Source: Sequoia sempervirens
Taxonomy: Eukaryota > Streptophyta > Pinopsida > Cupressales > Cupressaceae
Length of the DNA: 64,000 nt
Direction: 5' to 3'
Assembly (NCBI GenBank): GCA_007258455.2
Contig: VDFB02358134.1
Coordinates: 210,115,394 to 210,179,393 of the forward strand
Position numbers and translations under genes: made by a program. Below the pieces are notes generated by a model. It did not search any database, was not told the DNA's origin, and was given only the letters and a program-made list of their open reading frames with translations. Shown one piece after another: positions 22,943-35,738 of this stretch; position 1 is the stretch's first letter, and each line of letters begins with the position of its first letter.

Positions 22943-24012
22943 TCTTGTAAAGGGATGATAATTGATCGAATTAGTAATAGATAGGAGAGAGATAATGCAT
23001 AGCCCAAAAATAGTGCATATTAGGATTTTGATATTTAGTATTGCAAAAATATTGTTCTCTCCTCAATATAAAGTGGGTGCCACAAAATGCTAATGTGGAT
23101 AAATTAGTATTTTTTTCTTTATTTGCTTTTCTTGCTTTTTGAGTTTTGCTGACTAGACTTGCCATGGAAGACACTTTTTGATTGCATGAAAGATATTTTG
23201 AATTTTTTGTAGCAAACAAATGATACCTTTTCTAGATGGTACCAAAGCTTTGTAATGAATGAAGGTTATTTTTTCTTCATTTTTATTCCTGCCATCTAAG
23301 AGCTTGAATGTAACTGAAAAGGGAATATTTGTTACAGTGGTCCACTTATGTTGTGACATGTGTGCTTTCTGGCCTAAGGCTTTTTTTCTCTTTCATTTCT
23401 ATAAGAAAGAGTTCAAGGCCAAAAGTAGGGGGTTCATTGAAATGAAATTGACATAGTGAATTGTGTATGGAATATAGAGCATAGTTTGAGTTTTGTCTTA
23501 GGTTTTGAGTCTGTAGCTATGTATGTAATTTTCATATCAGGATAGAAAATACAATACAAAATGATGCAAATTTCATGGCCATTGTCTCTTCTTTTTAATG
23601 GTTCTACAAGTTATGAATGAATATAATTAGGTGTTGTGTTGATTCATCTCCATTTCTTTACAGTGGATGTGGAATTTAATTCTTGCTTTTTGATTCAATG
23701 AATTAGTGTAATTGCTTGAATGAGATTGTTGACTCGTATGAATTATGTTCTTGGATATATTTAAGATGTAGTGATAAAGAATATTATGGAGAAGTGTTGC
23801 AATATTTCTTAAGCTATATGTTTCTATTTTTGAAGTGTTATTAAATTGCATGGCTTGATACTGACTCCATATTTAGGATAAGGCACTAGTTTTGGTAGAT
23901 TACTCAATACTCAATTCCTATGTCAATGTATCAACAAATCACTTTTTATTTACAAATCTATCATATGGGTTACCATTGTAGTCATGCTACGATGAGTTTA
24001 GTTTTTCTCATG
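22943..24012. other. Non-coding stretch before element D
   Basis: AT-rich; short frames only. It forms the left flank into which element D inserted; the flank resumes after 35,463. Confidence 0.5.
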
Positions 24013-24017
24013 CTCCA
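24013..24017. repeat. Target site duplication of element D, left (CTCCA)
   Basis: Matches CTCCA at 35,459-35,463 immediately after the 3' LTR. Confidence 0.9.
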
Positions 24018-25248
24018 TGATGAGCCTAGTTCTTGGTCCAATTTTGGGTAGAATCTATAGTTTATTTGCTAGCAGTTGTCATGAACTTTGATGCTAAATT
24101 TTGATGTTTTCATAATGTTTCCCTCAAACCATAGATAGTGGGCTTAATCCTATTTCTATAGATTTTAATGACTTTGGCATTTTATGTGGATTATCTATAT
24201 TGATTTTGCATGTGGTTAATGAATTTTCCTTAAGGTGGTTATAGACATGCAATTATTGTGCATACTGACATTGCCATACAGATTTAATTTGAGGATGCTA
24301 AGTTGAGGAAGGCATCGCCAGCTAGGCATGCACCATAACGTCTAGCAAAGGAATCTCTCAAAGGTGAAAGGAGGTTGAAGACATAAGACTACTCATGAAA
24401 ACCAAATGTAACTACCTTGTAGTGGACTTTAACATTGGTTAAGAAAATGCGGGTGTTACTCCTATGCTAAATGTACATTTGGACCTGCATGTCTAACCAG
24501 ATTCCATGCATGTGTAACTGCCACCACTCCACTTTCTCTATTTTCCCTAAATGGCATCCTCTAAGTCATGGAGTTGAATTCCTTGTTTAGTTGATAGTAT
24601 AAATAAAGATATTATGCTCCTTCTTAGATAATTTACATGATTTGATATTGTACTAGAACTCTCACATTTTCAGTAATACAAATACATTACCCTTTTGTTC
24701 TCATGATTTACAGTGAATAAAATAAAGTTCTGAGTTTGAGCATTTGAGTTCTCATTAGTTTTAGAGGATACTTATCCAATGGGGCCCACTTGGTAATCTG
24801 TCCTCTTAGTTTAGTATTAGATTTTTATTACTTGTTGTTTAGTAATTAGTTATAAATCTGGTGCTGATTGTTCCTGTAACCAGTAGAATTCCATTATGTG
24901 ACTGTTCTTACAGCCAAAGCAGATAGAGTAGTGCCCTATTTTTTGCTCAGATTTTCATTTTTGTTATGCATTTTATTTTGATGTAGTTGTTGATTGATGA
25001 TAGGCATTTATTGTATTCCATTCTAAGCAATTTACTTTCAACATTGTGCGTTCCTTAGTTGTAGAATGAAAATGGCTACTTTGGGTTCCTAATGCACATA
25101 CTATGCTGACCCATTTCAAGTTCACATCCCTAGGTTGACAAGTTAAGTGCACCTTCATGATGATTGAAATAGCTATTCAGGTTAGATTTCCAATCTCTAA
25201 ATCATGGCTGTATGGGCTTAGTTATTAGATCATTGTAGGAAGCCAACA
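24018..25248 (+). repeat. 5' LTR of element D
   Basis: 1,231 bp, TGATGAGCCTAG...GCCAACA, aligned along its length with 34,250-35,458 (shared blocks such as CCAATTTTGGGTAGAATC, ATGTTTCCCTCAAACCATAG and GGGCTTAGTTATTA). Confidence 0.92.
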
Positions 25249-25252
25249 TTTT

Positions 25253-25270
25253 TGGCACCGTTGCTAGGGA
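25253..25270 (+). promoter_or_regulatory. Primer-binding site of element D
   Basis: TGGCACCGTTGCTAGGGA follows the LTR end after 4 bp. It equals the common Athila-type PBS TGGCGCCGTTGCCGGGGA with three G-to-A or C-to-T changes, all at former CG or CCG positions. Confidence 0.85.
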
Positions 25271-25427
25271 TGGTGTCAAACTAGGAAGTTCTTTGGAGTC
25301 ATTGGTAGTTTTTCTTGTTGTAGTGTTTCTAAATTTTTTTCTTAGTATAGCCTCATTTAGGAAGTAACAAACCCCCTTATTCTTTACCAATTCTTTGTGT
25401 GAGCTTGCTAATAGTGAGTGATGCCAC

Positions 25428-26940
25428 ATGCATAGAAGCAGGAGAAGGGATTCTTATGGGAGATTCCTTCCTAACAATCCTAATCCATTCTAGCTAGTTG
25501 AATGTTAGAGCCTACCAAGAGAAGAAGAAGAAGAAGATCCACACCCCTTTGTTGATGCATTTCCTGATCTGACTAGCTCTAAAGTCTCCTCTGAAGATGA
25601 AAATCAACTTGAGAGCCCCTTTGCTTTGGAACTACAACAAGTAAGCATGGGTGATACAAATAGGAACAGACATAACCAACTGGGCTTTCCTTTCCCCATT
25701 TCCCATCAGAATGAAGTTGAAAACATCAAGAACATCCCTACTTCAGCACTCCCCAATTTTTATGGACTTGTCACAGAAGATCCTAATACCTTTTTATTTG
25801 AGTTTGACATAATCTGGAGGAGTTATGATTATACCACTGATTCCCACAGGCTTAATCTATTTCCTACCACTTTGAAAGAGACTGCATTAAGATGGTTCAT
25901 GAGCCTAGGTAGAGATACTATGGAAACTTGGGAAGAAATAAAGATAAAATTCTTTGAGAAATACAAGGAATATTGTAGGGGCTGTGACATGAGAGGAGGT
26001 GACATTTCATGATGCAGCAAAAGGAAGATGAGAGTCTAGAAGATTATATTGCAAGGTTTTTGTTTTTCCTACAAAAATCTCCACACCATACACTTAATGA
26101 AGACTCACAAAATTTTATTTTTCTAAGAGGAATCAGTGATAGTTGCACTGATTCCTTGGACCTCATGGGAGGAGGAGATATCTCCCAAGTTCCTTGGGAA
26201 GATATCAAGAAAATATGTCAAAACTACTCTAGGGCAGCTTCAAAGAAATGGAGAGCTTACCAATCTTCCATGGGTAAGTCAACTATCAATGGAGTTTCAA
26301 GAATGGAGAATACTCATTTGATGGTAGACTTCAAGAAATAGATTATAAATAATCTAGCCACTTAGCTAGATACAGTTCAGGACAAGAAGAAGCAAGAGGA
26401 GGAAAAGATAATGTTGACAGAATATTGCCCCCGCTATAGACAAAAAAAGAGAGACTACAGATGCAAGATGGTAGCTTATCTCGAAAGCAAGAAGATTCCA
26501 CCTAAGTTCAAACTAATCCAAATTGAAGAAGACCAAATCTACTATGTTGCACAAAGGAAGCCTTGGGCTCCAAGACAATGTATGCCACCGGATCCACTAT
26601 CTTATGATGGGCCATATTTTAATTCATATTCATTTGGTAGCTAATGGAAGCCCCCATATCCATCCAACTATGGAGGATATCCACCACAGCCTTGGATTAA
26701 CCCTCCAAATGCTTGGTGAAATCATCAAAATTCTCCACCCCAGTGGCAGAAAGCTCAGGGGAATTGGCAACAATTTCAAGGGCATTGGTAGCTACCTCTA
26801 GGAAATTAGCAACAAACAAATCAATGGAGGGGAGGATAGCAATGGCCTACCCAGAAAACCAATTACATGCATCCACCTTCTCAGACACAAAATCCTTCTA
26901 TAATGCCTCCACCTACTAATTGAAGCTCAAATGTACCTAA
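25428..26940 (+). pseudogene. Gag of element D
   Basis: ATG at 25,428 (MHRSRRRDSYGRFLPNNPNP) in frame with the open stretch to 26,012. The retrotransposon Gag domain reads DPNTFLFEFDIIWRSYDY, LFPTTLKETALRWFMSLG and TWEEIKIKFFEKY, then after a frameshift DESLEDYIARFLFFLQKSP and SQNFIFLRGISDSC. These blocks are the standard plant gypsy Gag capsid. A proline/tryptophan-rich tail follows (PPYPSNYGGYPPQPWINPP). A degenerate Cys cluster near 26,423 (YCPRYRQKKRDYRCK) may be a ruined zinc knuckle. Confidence 0.85.
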
Positions 26941-28216
26941 ACCTACTCAGCTACCAGCTTAGCCCACACCCAATCCAAATAATAAACCACAACAATAGCC
27001 TGCATACTCCGCTGATTCAAATCATTTCCTTGCATATGGTGTGAGTGTAAGTGACATCCACTTACATTTAGGAACTACTCTAATAGCCCCTTCCAATCCC
27101 ATTATCCTTGAGCTTCCTATGGAAGAGGAGGAGGTGCCTATGAATGATCCCATTCAGCCAAGTGTACCTAAAAATTCTGAACCCATCCAAGTCAAGAAGA
27201 CTAAACAAGAACCATGATTTTCTTAGAGATTGGAAGTTTCCAAGAAGAAGGAAGAAAAGGAGGATACAACTTTTGACATCTTGGATCAGCTAAAGCATAT
27301 ATGTGTCTAGATACCTTTATTTCAAGCCATAAATGATGTTCCAATCTATAACAAGGTAATCAATGAAGCATGCCTCAAGAAGCCAAGTAGGAAGAAGAAA
27401 GACCCAGATACAATATAATGACCCAGGTAGTCCTGTGGTAGTAGTTGTTATAAATAGAATCCAAGTAAAGAATGCTCTGATTGATTTAGGGGCAACAATA
27501 AATGTAATGACCAAGGAAATCTTGCAAAAACTAAATGTTGCAAGCATGAGATCTACTCCTACTATCTTATAGCTTGCTAATAGCTCTACTATTAAGACTA
27601 ATGGTGTAGTGAAGGATCTCATGGTAGTTTTAGACTCCTGGGAGTACCTAGTAGACTTTATGATTCTTTCTCCTAAAGATACACTAGGCAAGTATCCCAT
27701 TATTCTTGGAAGGCCATGGTTAGCAACTTTAGATGCATACATTGGATGTCAGTCAGGTGACATGACCATGTTAGATGGGAAGAGAATGAAATTTTTTGTT
27801 CTTTATCCTCCTGCTCAGCCATCTCATGATGGACATAATCTTGTATGGCCACATGTTGGTGAAAAGGCCAAGAAAGTTAATTTTGTGGCGCAGTTTATGA
27901 TGCTAGGTAGAAGCTCTTTCATGCAGCTCCAAGATGAAGATGAAGTATTGGTTAACATCATTCAGAACCATTGTGAAGTGGAGGAAGCATCATCTTCTCA
28001 TTCTTCCACTCCAGTCAAGACACTTCTACTTGCTCTCCCTATAGATGTTCTTCTTCCAACCACTCTTCCTACAATCATTGTTCCTATAGATGAACTTCCT
28101 ACAGCAATATGTATGTCCTATACATTGCTGTCATATGAACTAAAGGTACCATGTGTTAATGAAGCAACCATGATAGAGTTAAATACACAAGTACATGTGT
28201 CAAAAGGAAATATCTG
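26941..28216 (+). pseudogene. Aspartic protease of element D (DLGA type)
   Basis: After a low-complexity linker, the frame 27,363-27,572 gives VKNALIDLGATINVMTKEIL, with the active-site motif D-L-G-A at 27,483-27,494, the variant typical of Athila-like plant elements. The frame continues at 27,609 with the second lobe (YPIILGRPWLATLDAYIGCQ) and an open linker to 28,216. The protease would process Gag-Pol. One stop and one frameshift separate the two lobes. Confidence 0.85.
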
Positions 28217-28239
28217 AATGTTAATAGTAAATAAAGTGA

Positions 28240-29640
28240 AGAACAACAATTGTTGTTGGAAAACTTATTAAGGACCCATCAACATGTATTTGCATGGGAT
28301 TATCATGATATGAAGGGATTGGACCCTAAAATTTGTGCACACAAAATTTACATAAGAGATGATTACACCCCAATAAGATAGCCACAAGGAAGAATTAACC
28401 CTACACTAAGAGAAATTGTCAAAGGAGAATTGTAGAAATCGCTAGATGCAGGATTTATCTACCCCATTTTAGATAGTCTATGGGTGTCCCCATTAGTGAT
28501 TTTTTCCAAGAAAGGAGGGAAATGATGAATATGTGTTGATTACAGGGAACTTAATGCTACCACAAAGAAGGACCACTTTCCCTTACCTTTCATTGATCAA
28601 GTTTTGGACACACTTACAGGAAAGCGATACTTTTATTTTCTAGATGGATTCAACGGCTATAACTAGATCCAAATTGCACTTAAGCACCAAAATAATATCA
28701 AATTTACCTATCCATGGGGGACCTATGCCTACTCAGTACTCCTATTTGGATTATGCAATGCACTTGCAACCTTTCAAAGGGAATTCATTATCATATTCTA
28801 AGACATTTCTCATGATTGAATGAAAATTTATATGGATGACTTCACCACTTATGGTGTTTATTTTAATCAAGTGTTGGAAAATATCAGGAGAGTCCTACAG
28901 AGATGTAAAGACCAAAAATTGTCCTTAAATAGTGAAAATTACCTCATGATGATGCAGGAAGGTGTAGTTCTTTGTCACTACATCTCCCATAAGGGAATTC
29001 AAGTAGATCCTACAAAGATTGAGGCATTCACAAATATGCCCACACCTACAAAACAGAAGGGTGTTAGGAGTTTCTTGGGTCATGCAGGATATTATAGGCA
29101 TTTCATCAAGGATTTCAACAAGGTAGCAACACCATTGTATACTCTTCTCACTAAAGATGTTGAATTCTAGTGGACTGAAGCTTGTGACAAGACATTTTGT
29201 GACTTGAAGGCATCTTTGACTCATGCTCCTATACTTAAAGGGCCTAATTGGGAGATTCCTTTCCACATACATACTGATCCATTAGATTATGCCATAGGAG
29301 TAGTCTTAGGATAGAAAGGAGTTGTTGAAAATTCCATATACTTTGTCAGCAAAAAATTACAAGGAGCTTAATTCAATTATATAGTGATAGAGAAAGAAAT
29401 GTTGGTAGTGATCTATGCATTGAACAAATTGAGACATTACATAATAGGTTACCAAATATTTGTGCACACTTATCATGTAGCGATTAGATATCTCATGAAA
29501 AAACCTTTGATCACAGGTAGATTGGCAAGATAGTTATTGTTGATGCAGGAGTTTGATATAACCATTGTGGATAAGCCAGGGAAGGATAATGTTGTTGCAG
29601 GTTTTCTTTCAAGGCTGACTACATTAGAAGACAATCAGCC
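28240..29640 (+). pseudogene. Reverse transcriptase and RNase H of element D
   Basis: Pre-RT block LKGLDPKICAHKIYI-like (MKGLDPKICAHKIYIRDDYT) leads to DAGFIYPILDSLWVSPLVIF, ICVDYRELNATTKKDHFPLP, YFLDGFNGYN, then a TAG where Gln is usual, WGTYAYSVLLFGLCNALATF, and the catalytic YMDD at 28,829-28,840. The connection includes RSFLGHAGYYRHFIKDFNK. RNase H shows HTDPLDYAIGVVLG (acid motif), EKEMLVVIYALNKLRHYI and ends KPGKDNVVAGFLSRL. About a dozen in-frame stops, most of them TAG. Confidence 0.9.
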
Positions 29641-30990
29641 CATAGATGATTTTTTTTCTTGATGAAACACCTTGGTATGCTGACATAGCTAATTATTTGG
29701 TCATAGGTTGAGTTCCTTCTCAATTCTCTCCAAAAGAGAAAAGGGAACTCATTGAAAAATCTTTTCCTTTCTCTTAGATTGTTGGATGTTTGTTTTATAT
29801 TGAACCAAACCATGTCATGAGGAGATGTGTGAGAGAAGATGAGACATATGAAATTTTCCATGCATGCCACAATGAACCATGTGGAGGACATTTTGTAGCC
29901 AAGAGGACAAAAATGAATATTTTGAACACATGCCAAACTCTACAAGGATGCAGGAAGGTATACAAAAAAATGTGATAGATGTTAAAGAATGGGCAGACCA
30001 ACTAGATCTAATGAGATGCCACTTTTCCCTCTAGTAGTAATTGCCCCCTCTGAAAAGTGGGGATTGGATTTTGTAGGACCCATTGACCCTCCATCAAATG
30101 GTAAGTCTTTTATCTTGGTATGCACTGATTATGTGAGAAAGTGGGTAGAAGTTAAGACCATGAAGCATGCGAGAGATAAAAAGGTTGTAGAATGTCTTCA
30201 TGAGGATATTTTCACAAGATATAGAGTTCCAAGAGAAATAGTGACTAATCAAGGGGCTCAATTCACATCAACCCTTGTTGCAACACTAGTCAATGAATAC
30301 AACACAAGGCACATGAAGTCTACTCCTCATCACCCTTAGGCTAATGGCCAAGTTAAGGTGACCAACAGAAAAATTGATGCCATTCTGACCAAAACGGTAG
30401 CTATTTATAGAAAGGATTAGGAAAAAAAATTACTAGAAGCTATTTGGGCCTATAGGAAAACCTGGAAAACAACTACAAGCTTCACTCCATTTGAGTTGTT
30501 GTATGGAAAGACAACCATGATGCCCATTGAATTTGAATATAAGACTCTTAAGATTGTAGTAGATTTGGGGATGGATATTTTTGAGGCATAGAAAGAAAGA
30601 ATCATGCATCTAAATGCTTTGGATGAGATAAGAAGAGCAACCTTGGATCATATAGAGGTAGTGTAGAACCAAAAAATCAAGTGGCATGAAAAATTTATCA
30701 AGGAAAAGAAATTCCAACCAGGAGATTAGGCCCTACTCTGTGACTCAAGATATTAGGACAATGTAGGAAAATTGCAGACAAGGTTGCTAGGACCATATGA
30801 AGTTTTTGAGGTCTTTTCTAATGGAGTTGTTTAGCTTACTACCATTGACCCTGTCAAATTCAAGTTACTTGTCAATGGTCATCACCTTAGATTATATCAC
30901 AAGAAAACTTCCAAAGAAGAGTTCCTATAGTAACTCACCCAACAATCAACACCCAAGCTTCTTGTAGCTGAAGGAAGTGGACCTAGTGTC
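29641..30990 (+). pseudogene. Integrase of element D
   Basis: Zinc-binding part: HACHNEPCGGHF near 29,861-29,895, continuing KRTKMNILNTCQTLQGC. The core is open at 29,989-30,339: WGLDFVGPIDPPSNGKSF (first Asp), VCTDYVRKWVEVK, REIVTNQGAQF (second Asp now Asn) and NGQVKVTNR, where the catalytic Glu reads Lys. The tail continues through several TAG stops: LLEAIWAYRKTWKTTT, FELLYGKTTMMPIEFEY and LLGPYEVFEVFSNG. Loss of two of the three acidic residues and many stops make it dead. Confidence 0.88.
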
Positions 30991-31782
30991 CCTCCTAGCT
31001 AATTAAGGTACGTACTTTTCATAATAAAGACTTCTGCTCTTGTGGAAGTCCATTTCTTTTTCCATCTGCCCATCCACCCATCCATTTCCACTTTTCTCTC
31101 TCTTCCATCACTTCATTCCACTCCACCTCATTCAAATTCATCTTCATTAATTGCTCAATTTATTCCCTAAAAAGCTAAACAATACTTTATCCATGATCTT
31201 TGCAACAAATCCTCCACACATTTAGGTATGTGCACATTAATTTCTATCTTTTAATCATCTTTTAAGTGCTTTCATTTAATCATTGTACGTTAGTATAGAC
31301 ATTCACATAGCATGTCATTATTTCCTATCAAATCACCACTCCCATCTTGCATGTGTGGATACTTGTCGAAATTTAAGTTGGGGGGGAAGAAAAAGATGTA
31401 AATATATTGCCCATGTGTCAATTCATGCTAGGCTACATCAAAAAATTTAAAAGAGCTGATTTGAAATCTGTCTGAGAGGATGGCTTGCATGTGTGAAGTG
31501 ATACTAACTGCAACCACCATTTCTTCCCATCATAATTCTCCTTTATCACTCTCTTTCTTGCCATTATTGACCCTATCGTAATCTTGAGTTGCAAATGAAA
31601 AGGTAAAACAAAAGGGAAAATTCAGTCGATATTGGCACTATAAATTTAGCAAGTATTACAAGAAGGTGTTTAGCTCTCATAAAGGAATTATAGGAAGGAA
31701 ATTTTGTAGAGTGATAGTTGATTGCAGACAATGGGAGGAGGGCTAATTCGAAATGAACCCACAGTGCATAATGTTTTATTGT
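30991..31782 (+). other. Spacer between pol and accessory ORF in element D, with internal purine tract
   Basis: Non-coding. Contains a C/T-rich block near 31,060-31,140 and, at 31,380-31,396, a 17-base all-purine run (seven G then AAGAAAAAGA) that resembles a polypurine tract although the LTR lies nearly 3 kb further on. Confidence 0.6.
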
Positions 31783-33905
31783 AGGATGCACAATTCCTAG
31801 TCAAATTTAGAAAATATGGATGGTTAGATTACTTCTTGAAGCTGGATGGCTTTGATGAAAGCGTTGCACTAGAATTTTCCCAAAAATTTTCTATAGGAAA
31901 AGCCATAGTAAAAGGGTTGGAGGTTGTGACAACTGAGGAAGGAATTGTAGAAGTTATAGGGTTACCTGCTGATGGTGAACATTACCCTACCTCTAGAGAT
32001 GTTAGATCAACTAAGGCTGAGTTTATAGTACATGGTGACCCTCCAATCAACATGGATAAATAGGGTGCAAAAAGAACCTCTCTACCTAAACCATGGAAAT
32101 ATGTAGCCATCTACATTATAAGGTATCTCACCTGTGAAGGTTGTTTATCAAACCTGCATTCAGTACATTTCAAACTCTTGAGTCAAATGAGGCAAAAGAA
32201 GATGATGAATGTGCCTAACGTTCTATACAATCTTCTCTCAATCATGGTGGCTGAGACCCAAAAAGGTAGGGACAGTTCTGTCTCCCACCATTGTGTGATT
32301 AAATTGCTAGTTGAGAAGTCTCTGCATGATGTGTCTAGAATGACCTAGGAAGAATTTATAAATGTTGATCAAATTAGACTTGAGCACTTGCAACCTAGGG
32401 TTTTGCCTCAACCTCACAGGTTTAGCAGGAGATTGAGCATGACTGAAGCCACTCTTGGTGCTTCAACCTCTGGCACAGGTCCTAGTGTAAACCCTCCTGT
32501 AGCAGAAGAAACCATAGAAATTAGTTCTTCTTGAATAGAGCACTTAGAAAAAGAAAGCTCCTCCTTAGATTTTGATGACGACGTTCCACTTGGCACCCTG
32601 ATGAAAACTAGGGAATAAAAGAGAAAATTAAAAATGAGAAAAGGAAAGGCCAAAAGGTAGCTGACAAAAAAAGAGGTGCCAAGATCTAAGAAGAGGAAGG
32701 CTAACACTGTTCATCCTACAAGCCAAAGAAAATTTTGAAATACCTCCCAGGAAATCAAGACCATTGGGCCAACATTTGGTACGCCTGCATAATAAATCCC
32801 TAAGTCTAGAGAAATACCATAGGAGGAAATAGAAGCTACAATGGGGTAGGATAATTTCAAGAGGAAGATATATTTAAGGCAGCATCAAACATAACATTGG
32901 CTGATCTTGCCAATATTGCATGACAGTTGAAAAAAAAGAGTTTGAGGAAAATCATGATTTCCCGCAGCATGAGCAAGAAGTCCTACAACAACAACTAGAA
33001 ATAGAGTAGGAGTTCTTGCAACCACAACAAGAACACGAACATGATCCCCTACAACAAGAAGTGGGAGAAGAAACAGTACCCCCGTAGCCAAAGACAACTG
33101 GATAGCTTAAGTCCATATAGTTAGTACTATATGGAGAGCAACCATTGACAAAAATGCTGGTAGGAATACATACCCCCCTTGATTTTTTATTGCACAATGT
33201 TTCCATGCATTTATGGAAAGAGATGCAAATAAGGGAGGAAGAATGGAAAAAGGAAAAATAGAAATTGAAGAAGGAAATTCAAAAGAGAGATGAGGAAATT
33301 GAAGATAACGATGTAGAGATTGCCACCTTTAAGAAGAGGGTGGATGATATGGCAACCTTGGTACCACAAATTTTGGAATGTAGGACCCCTCCAAGGGTCT
33401 ATGCTCTGCACTTGAAAGAAAAATATCTCTCTTTTAAGCTATCAAGGATTGTCTCATGTTTGAATCCTTTTATTGACACTCCTAATGATTTTTTCAATGC
33501 TTATAGGATTGCCTCCCCTGAAATGAAGAATTTGTTGTATGAGTTTTATTTGCATAATTATGTTGTAACTCAAGACCATGATTGGAATCCACTATTGTAT
33601 GTTGGGGATGTCCAATTAAGGGCATTTATGTCTTGGGTACAAAATGAGATTAGTTGGGGACAACATGGGGCTTATAAGCAATTGGTGTCTAACATCTCTC
33701 TACCCATTAGGGTTGAATCAAGCAACCTAGGTGATATTTATAGAGAATGGCACAAAATGATTCTTAGACCTAGTTACAACAACAAGATTATGCCTTTGAT
33801 TGAGGTAGTTTATAGTGAGTATGAAGTAAAGACAACAAAAAAGGAGGAAATTATGAGAAGATACCTATCACAAATATGGAATAGACTAACTAATGAGTTG
33901 AAATA
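31783..33905 (+). pseudogene. Accessory ORF of element D (env-position ORF)
   Basis: N-terminal globular domain: FRKYGWLDYFLKLDGFDESV, EVVTTEEGIVEVIGLPADGE and, after a stop at 32,061, PWKYVAIYIIRYLTCEGCLS, HFKLLSQMRQKKMMNVPNVL. A Ser/Thr-rich, then acidic and Lys-rich linker (32,440-32,720) and a Gln/Glu-rich stretch (32,940-33,090) follow. The C-terminal part is open at 33,265-33,906: a coiled coil (EIQKRDEEIEDNDVEIATFK) and a globular segment (AFMSWVQNEISWGQHGAYKQ). It occupies the place of the env-like ORF of Athila elements, but I see no signal peptide or membrane segment. The EVVTTEEGIVEVIGLP motif recurs in the other accessory ORFs here. Function unknown. Confidence 0.7.
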
Positions 33906-34235
33906 GGTTGAACCTCATTTCATCCACAATTATGTTGTAGAAATAGAAAGGATTGATAGGTATATTTAGATTCAGAGAATGAAGGGGTGATTTTAGCTTC
34001 CCCTGACTTTCCATCGACCCATTCTCATGTGGCTCATGCCAAACTTCAAGTTCTACTAGTATGACATTGTTGTAGAAAAACAAAGATGGAGCAGATTTGA
34101 TAAATTATGAGGATTCTAATGGGATCCTAATTCACATTCAGAAAATAGTGATGTTGGAAAACTATCAGTTGAAAATTTTAGAACTTTGACCAAGCAGAAG
34201 ACTAACCCTTCCCCTGCTGGAGGACTAGCAAAACA

Positions 34236-34249
34236 TTGGGTTGGGGGAG
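34236..34249 (+). promoter_or_regulatory. Polypurine tract of element D
   Basis: TTGGGTTGGGGGAG immediately precedes the 3' LTR start TGATGAG; it primes plus-strand DNA synthesis. Confidence 0.75.
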
Positions 34250-35458
34250 TGATGAGCCTAGTTTTTGGTCCAATTTTGGGTAGAATCTATAGTTTATTTG
34301 ATGGAAATTGTCATGAAATTTGATGCTAAATGTTGATATTATCATAATGTTTCCCTCAAACCATAGACATTGGGATTAATCCTATTTATGCAAATTTTAA
34401 TGACATTGGCATATTATGTTAATTATCTATCTTGATTTTGCATGTGGTTAATGAATGTTCCTTAAGCTGGTTATAGACATGCAGTTATTGTGCATAGTAA
34501 CATTTCCATGCAGATTTAATTTGAGGAAGGCACCACTAGCTGAGCATGCATCGTAACGTCCAACAAAGGAATCACTCAAAGGTCAAAGGAGGTTGATGAT
34601 AGAAGATTCCTCATGAAAACTGAATGTAACCACCTTGTAGTGGACTTTAATGTTCGTTGAGTAGATGCAGGTGTTACTATTGTGCTAAATCTATGTTTGG
34701 ACTTGCATGTTTGACTAGTTACGTGCACACATAATTGCCGCTACTCCACTTTCTCTATTTTTCCGAAATGGCATCCTCCCGGTCATGGAGTTGAATGCCT
34801 TGTTTAGTTGATAGAATAAATAAAGATCTGGTGCTCCTTCTTAGAGAAGTTGCAGGATTTGATATTGTACTGGCACTCTCCAATTTTTAGTAATATAGAT
34901 ACATTACCCTTTTGTACTCATGATTTATAGTGAATAAAATAAAGTTCTAAGTTTGAGCATCTAAGTTCTCATCAGTTTTAGAGGATACTTATCCAAGGGG
35001 TCCAACTTGGTGAGTAATCCATCCTCTTAGTTTAGTATTACGTGTATTTTAGTAATTAGTTAGAAATCTAGCACTGACTATTCCTGTAGCCACTAGAATT
35101 TCATTTTGTGATTGTTCCTACAGCCAAAGTAGACAAAGTAGTACCCTGTTTGTCGCTTAGATTTTTATTGTTGTTATGCATTTTAGTTTGATGTAGTTTT
35201 TGATTGATGATTGGAATTTATGGTATTCCCTTCTATGCAATTTACTTTCATCATTGTGAGTTCCTTAGTTGTAGAATGAAAATGGATACTTTGGGTTCCT
35301 AGTGCACATACTGTGTTGGCCCATTTCAAGTTCACATCCTTGGATTGACAAGTTAAATGCACCTTCATGATGATTGAAATAACTATTTAGGTTAGATATC
35401 CAATCTCTGAATTATAGTTGCAAGGGCTTAGTTATTAAATCATTGTAGGAGGCCAACA
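34250..35458 (+). repeat. 3' LTR of element D
   Basis: 1,209 bp, TGATGAGCCTAG...GGCCAACA, the partner of 24,018-25,248. Followed by CTCCA, the target duplication. Confidence 0.92.
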
Positions 35459-35463
35459 CTCCA
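35459..35463. repeat. Target site duplication of element D, right (CTCCA)
   Basis: Identical to 24,013-24,017. Confidence 0.9.
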
Positions 35464-35738
35464 AATATAGTGTATTATTTAAAAGAACCTCCAACTCGTT
35501 GATACATTATATTATTGAGTTGTCTATTATTTTCAATGTATTTAAATATAAATGACAAAATTTCTTGAATATACATTGTGGGATCACCCTCCTGGGTTTC
35601 ACAAATTCCAAACTGTAGGAGTGAAAGTTTTGCAAATTTTACTCATTCTTTGGCCAATCCCTTTAGAATTAATAATTATTCGAAATAAAAAAATCCATAG
35701 GTGATTATGAAGATAATCTTGGTTCTTAAAAAATAACC

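Larger units (their letters stand above)
24018..35458 (+). mobile_element. Element D: Athila-like Ty3/gypsy retrotransposon, structurally complete
   Basis: 11.4 kb with two LTRs (24,018-25,248 and 34,250-35,458), PBS, gag, protease with D-L-G-A, RT, RNase H, integrase, an accessory ORF after pol, polypurine tract and a perfect 5-bp target duplication CTCCA. The PBS type, DLGA protease and extra ORF downstream of integrase point to the Athila side of the plant gypsy elements. Both TGATGAG...CCAACA ends are preserved. All genes carry stops or frameshifts. LTR divergence is substantial, roughly one difference in eight bases by eye, so it is an old insertion. Confidence 0.92.

Noticed and set aside
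23000..24012. Coding gene between ORF E and element D
   Set aside because: Only short frames on both strands without recognisable or protein-like composition.
27317..27742. Minus-strand 141-codon frame with hydrophobic segments
   Set aside because: It lies opposite the element D protease, which has clear motifs on the plus strand.
31783..33905. Envelope-like glycoprotein in element D
   Set aside because: Position fits an env-like ORF, but no signal peptide, membrane segment or fusion-type motif is visible.
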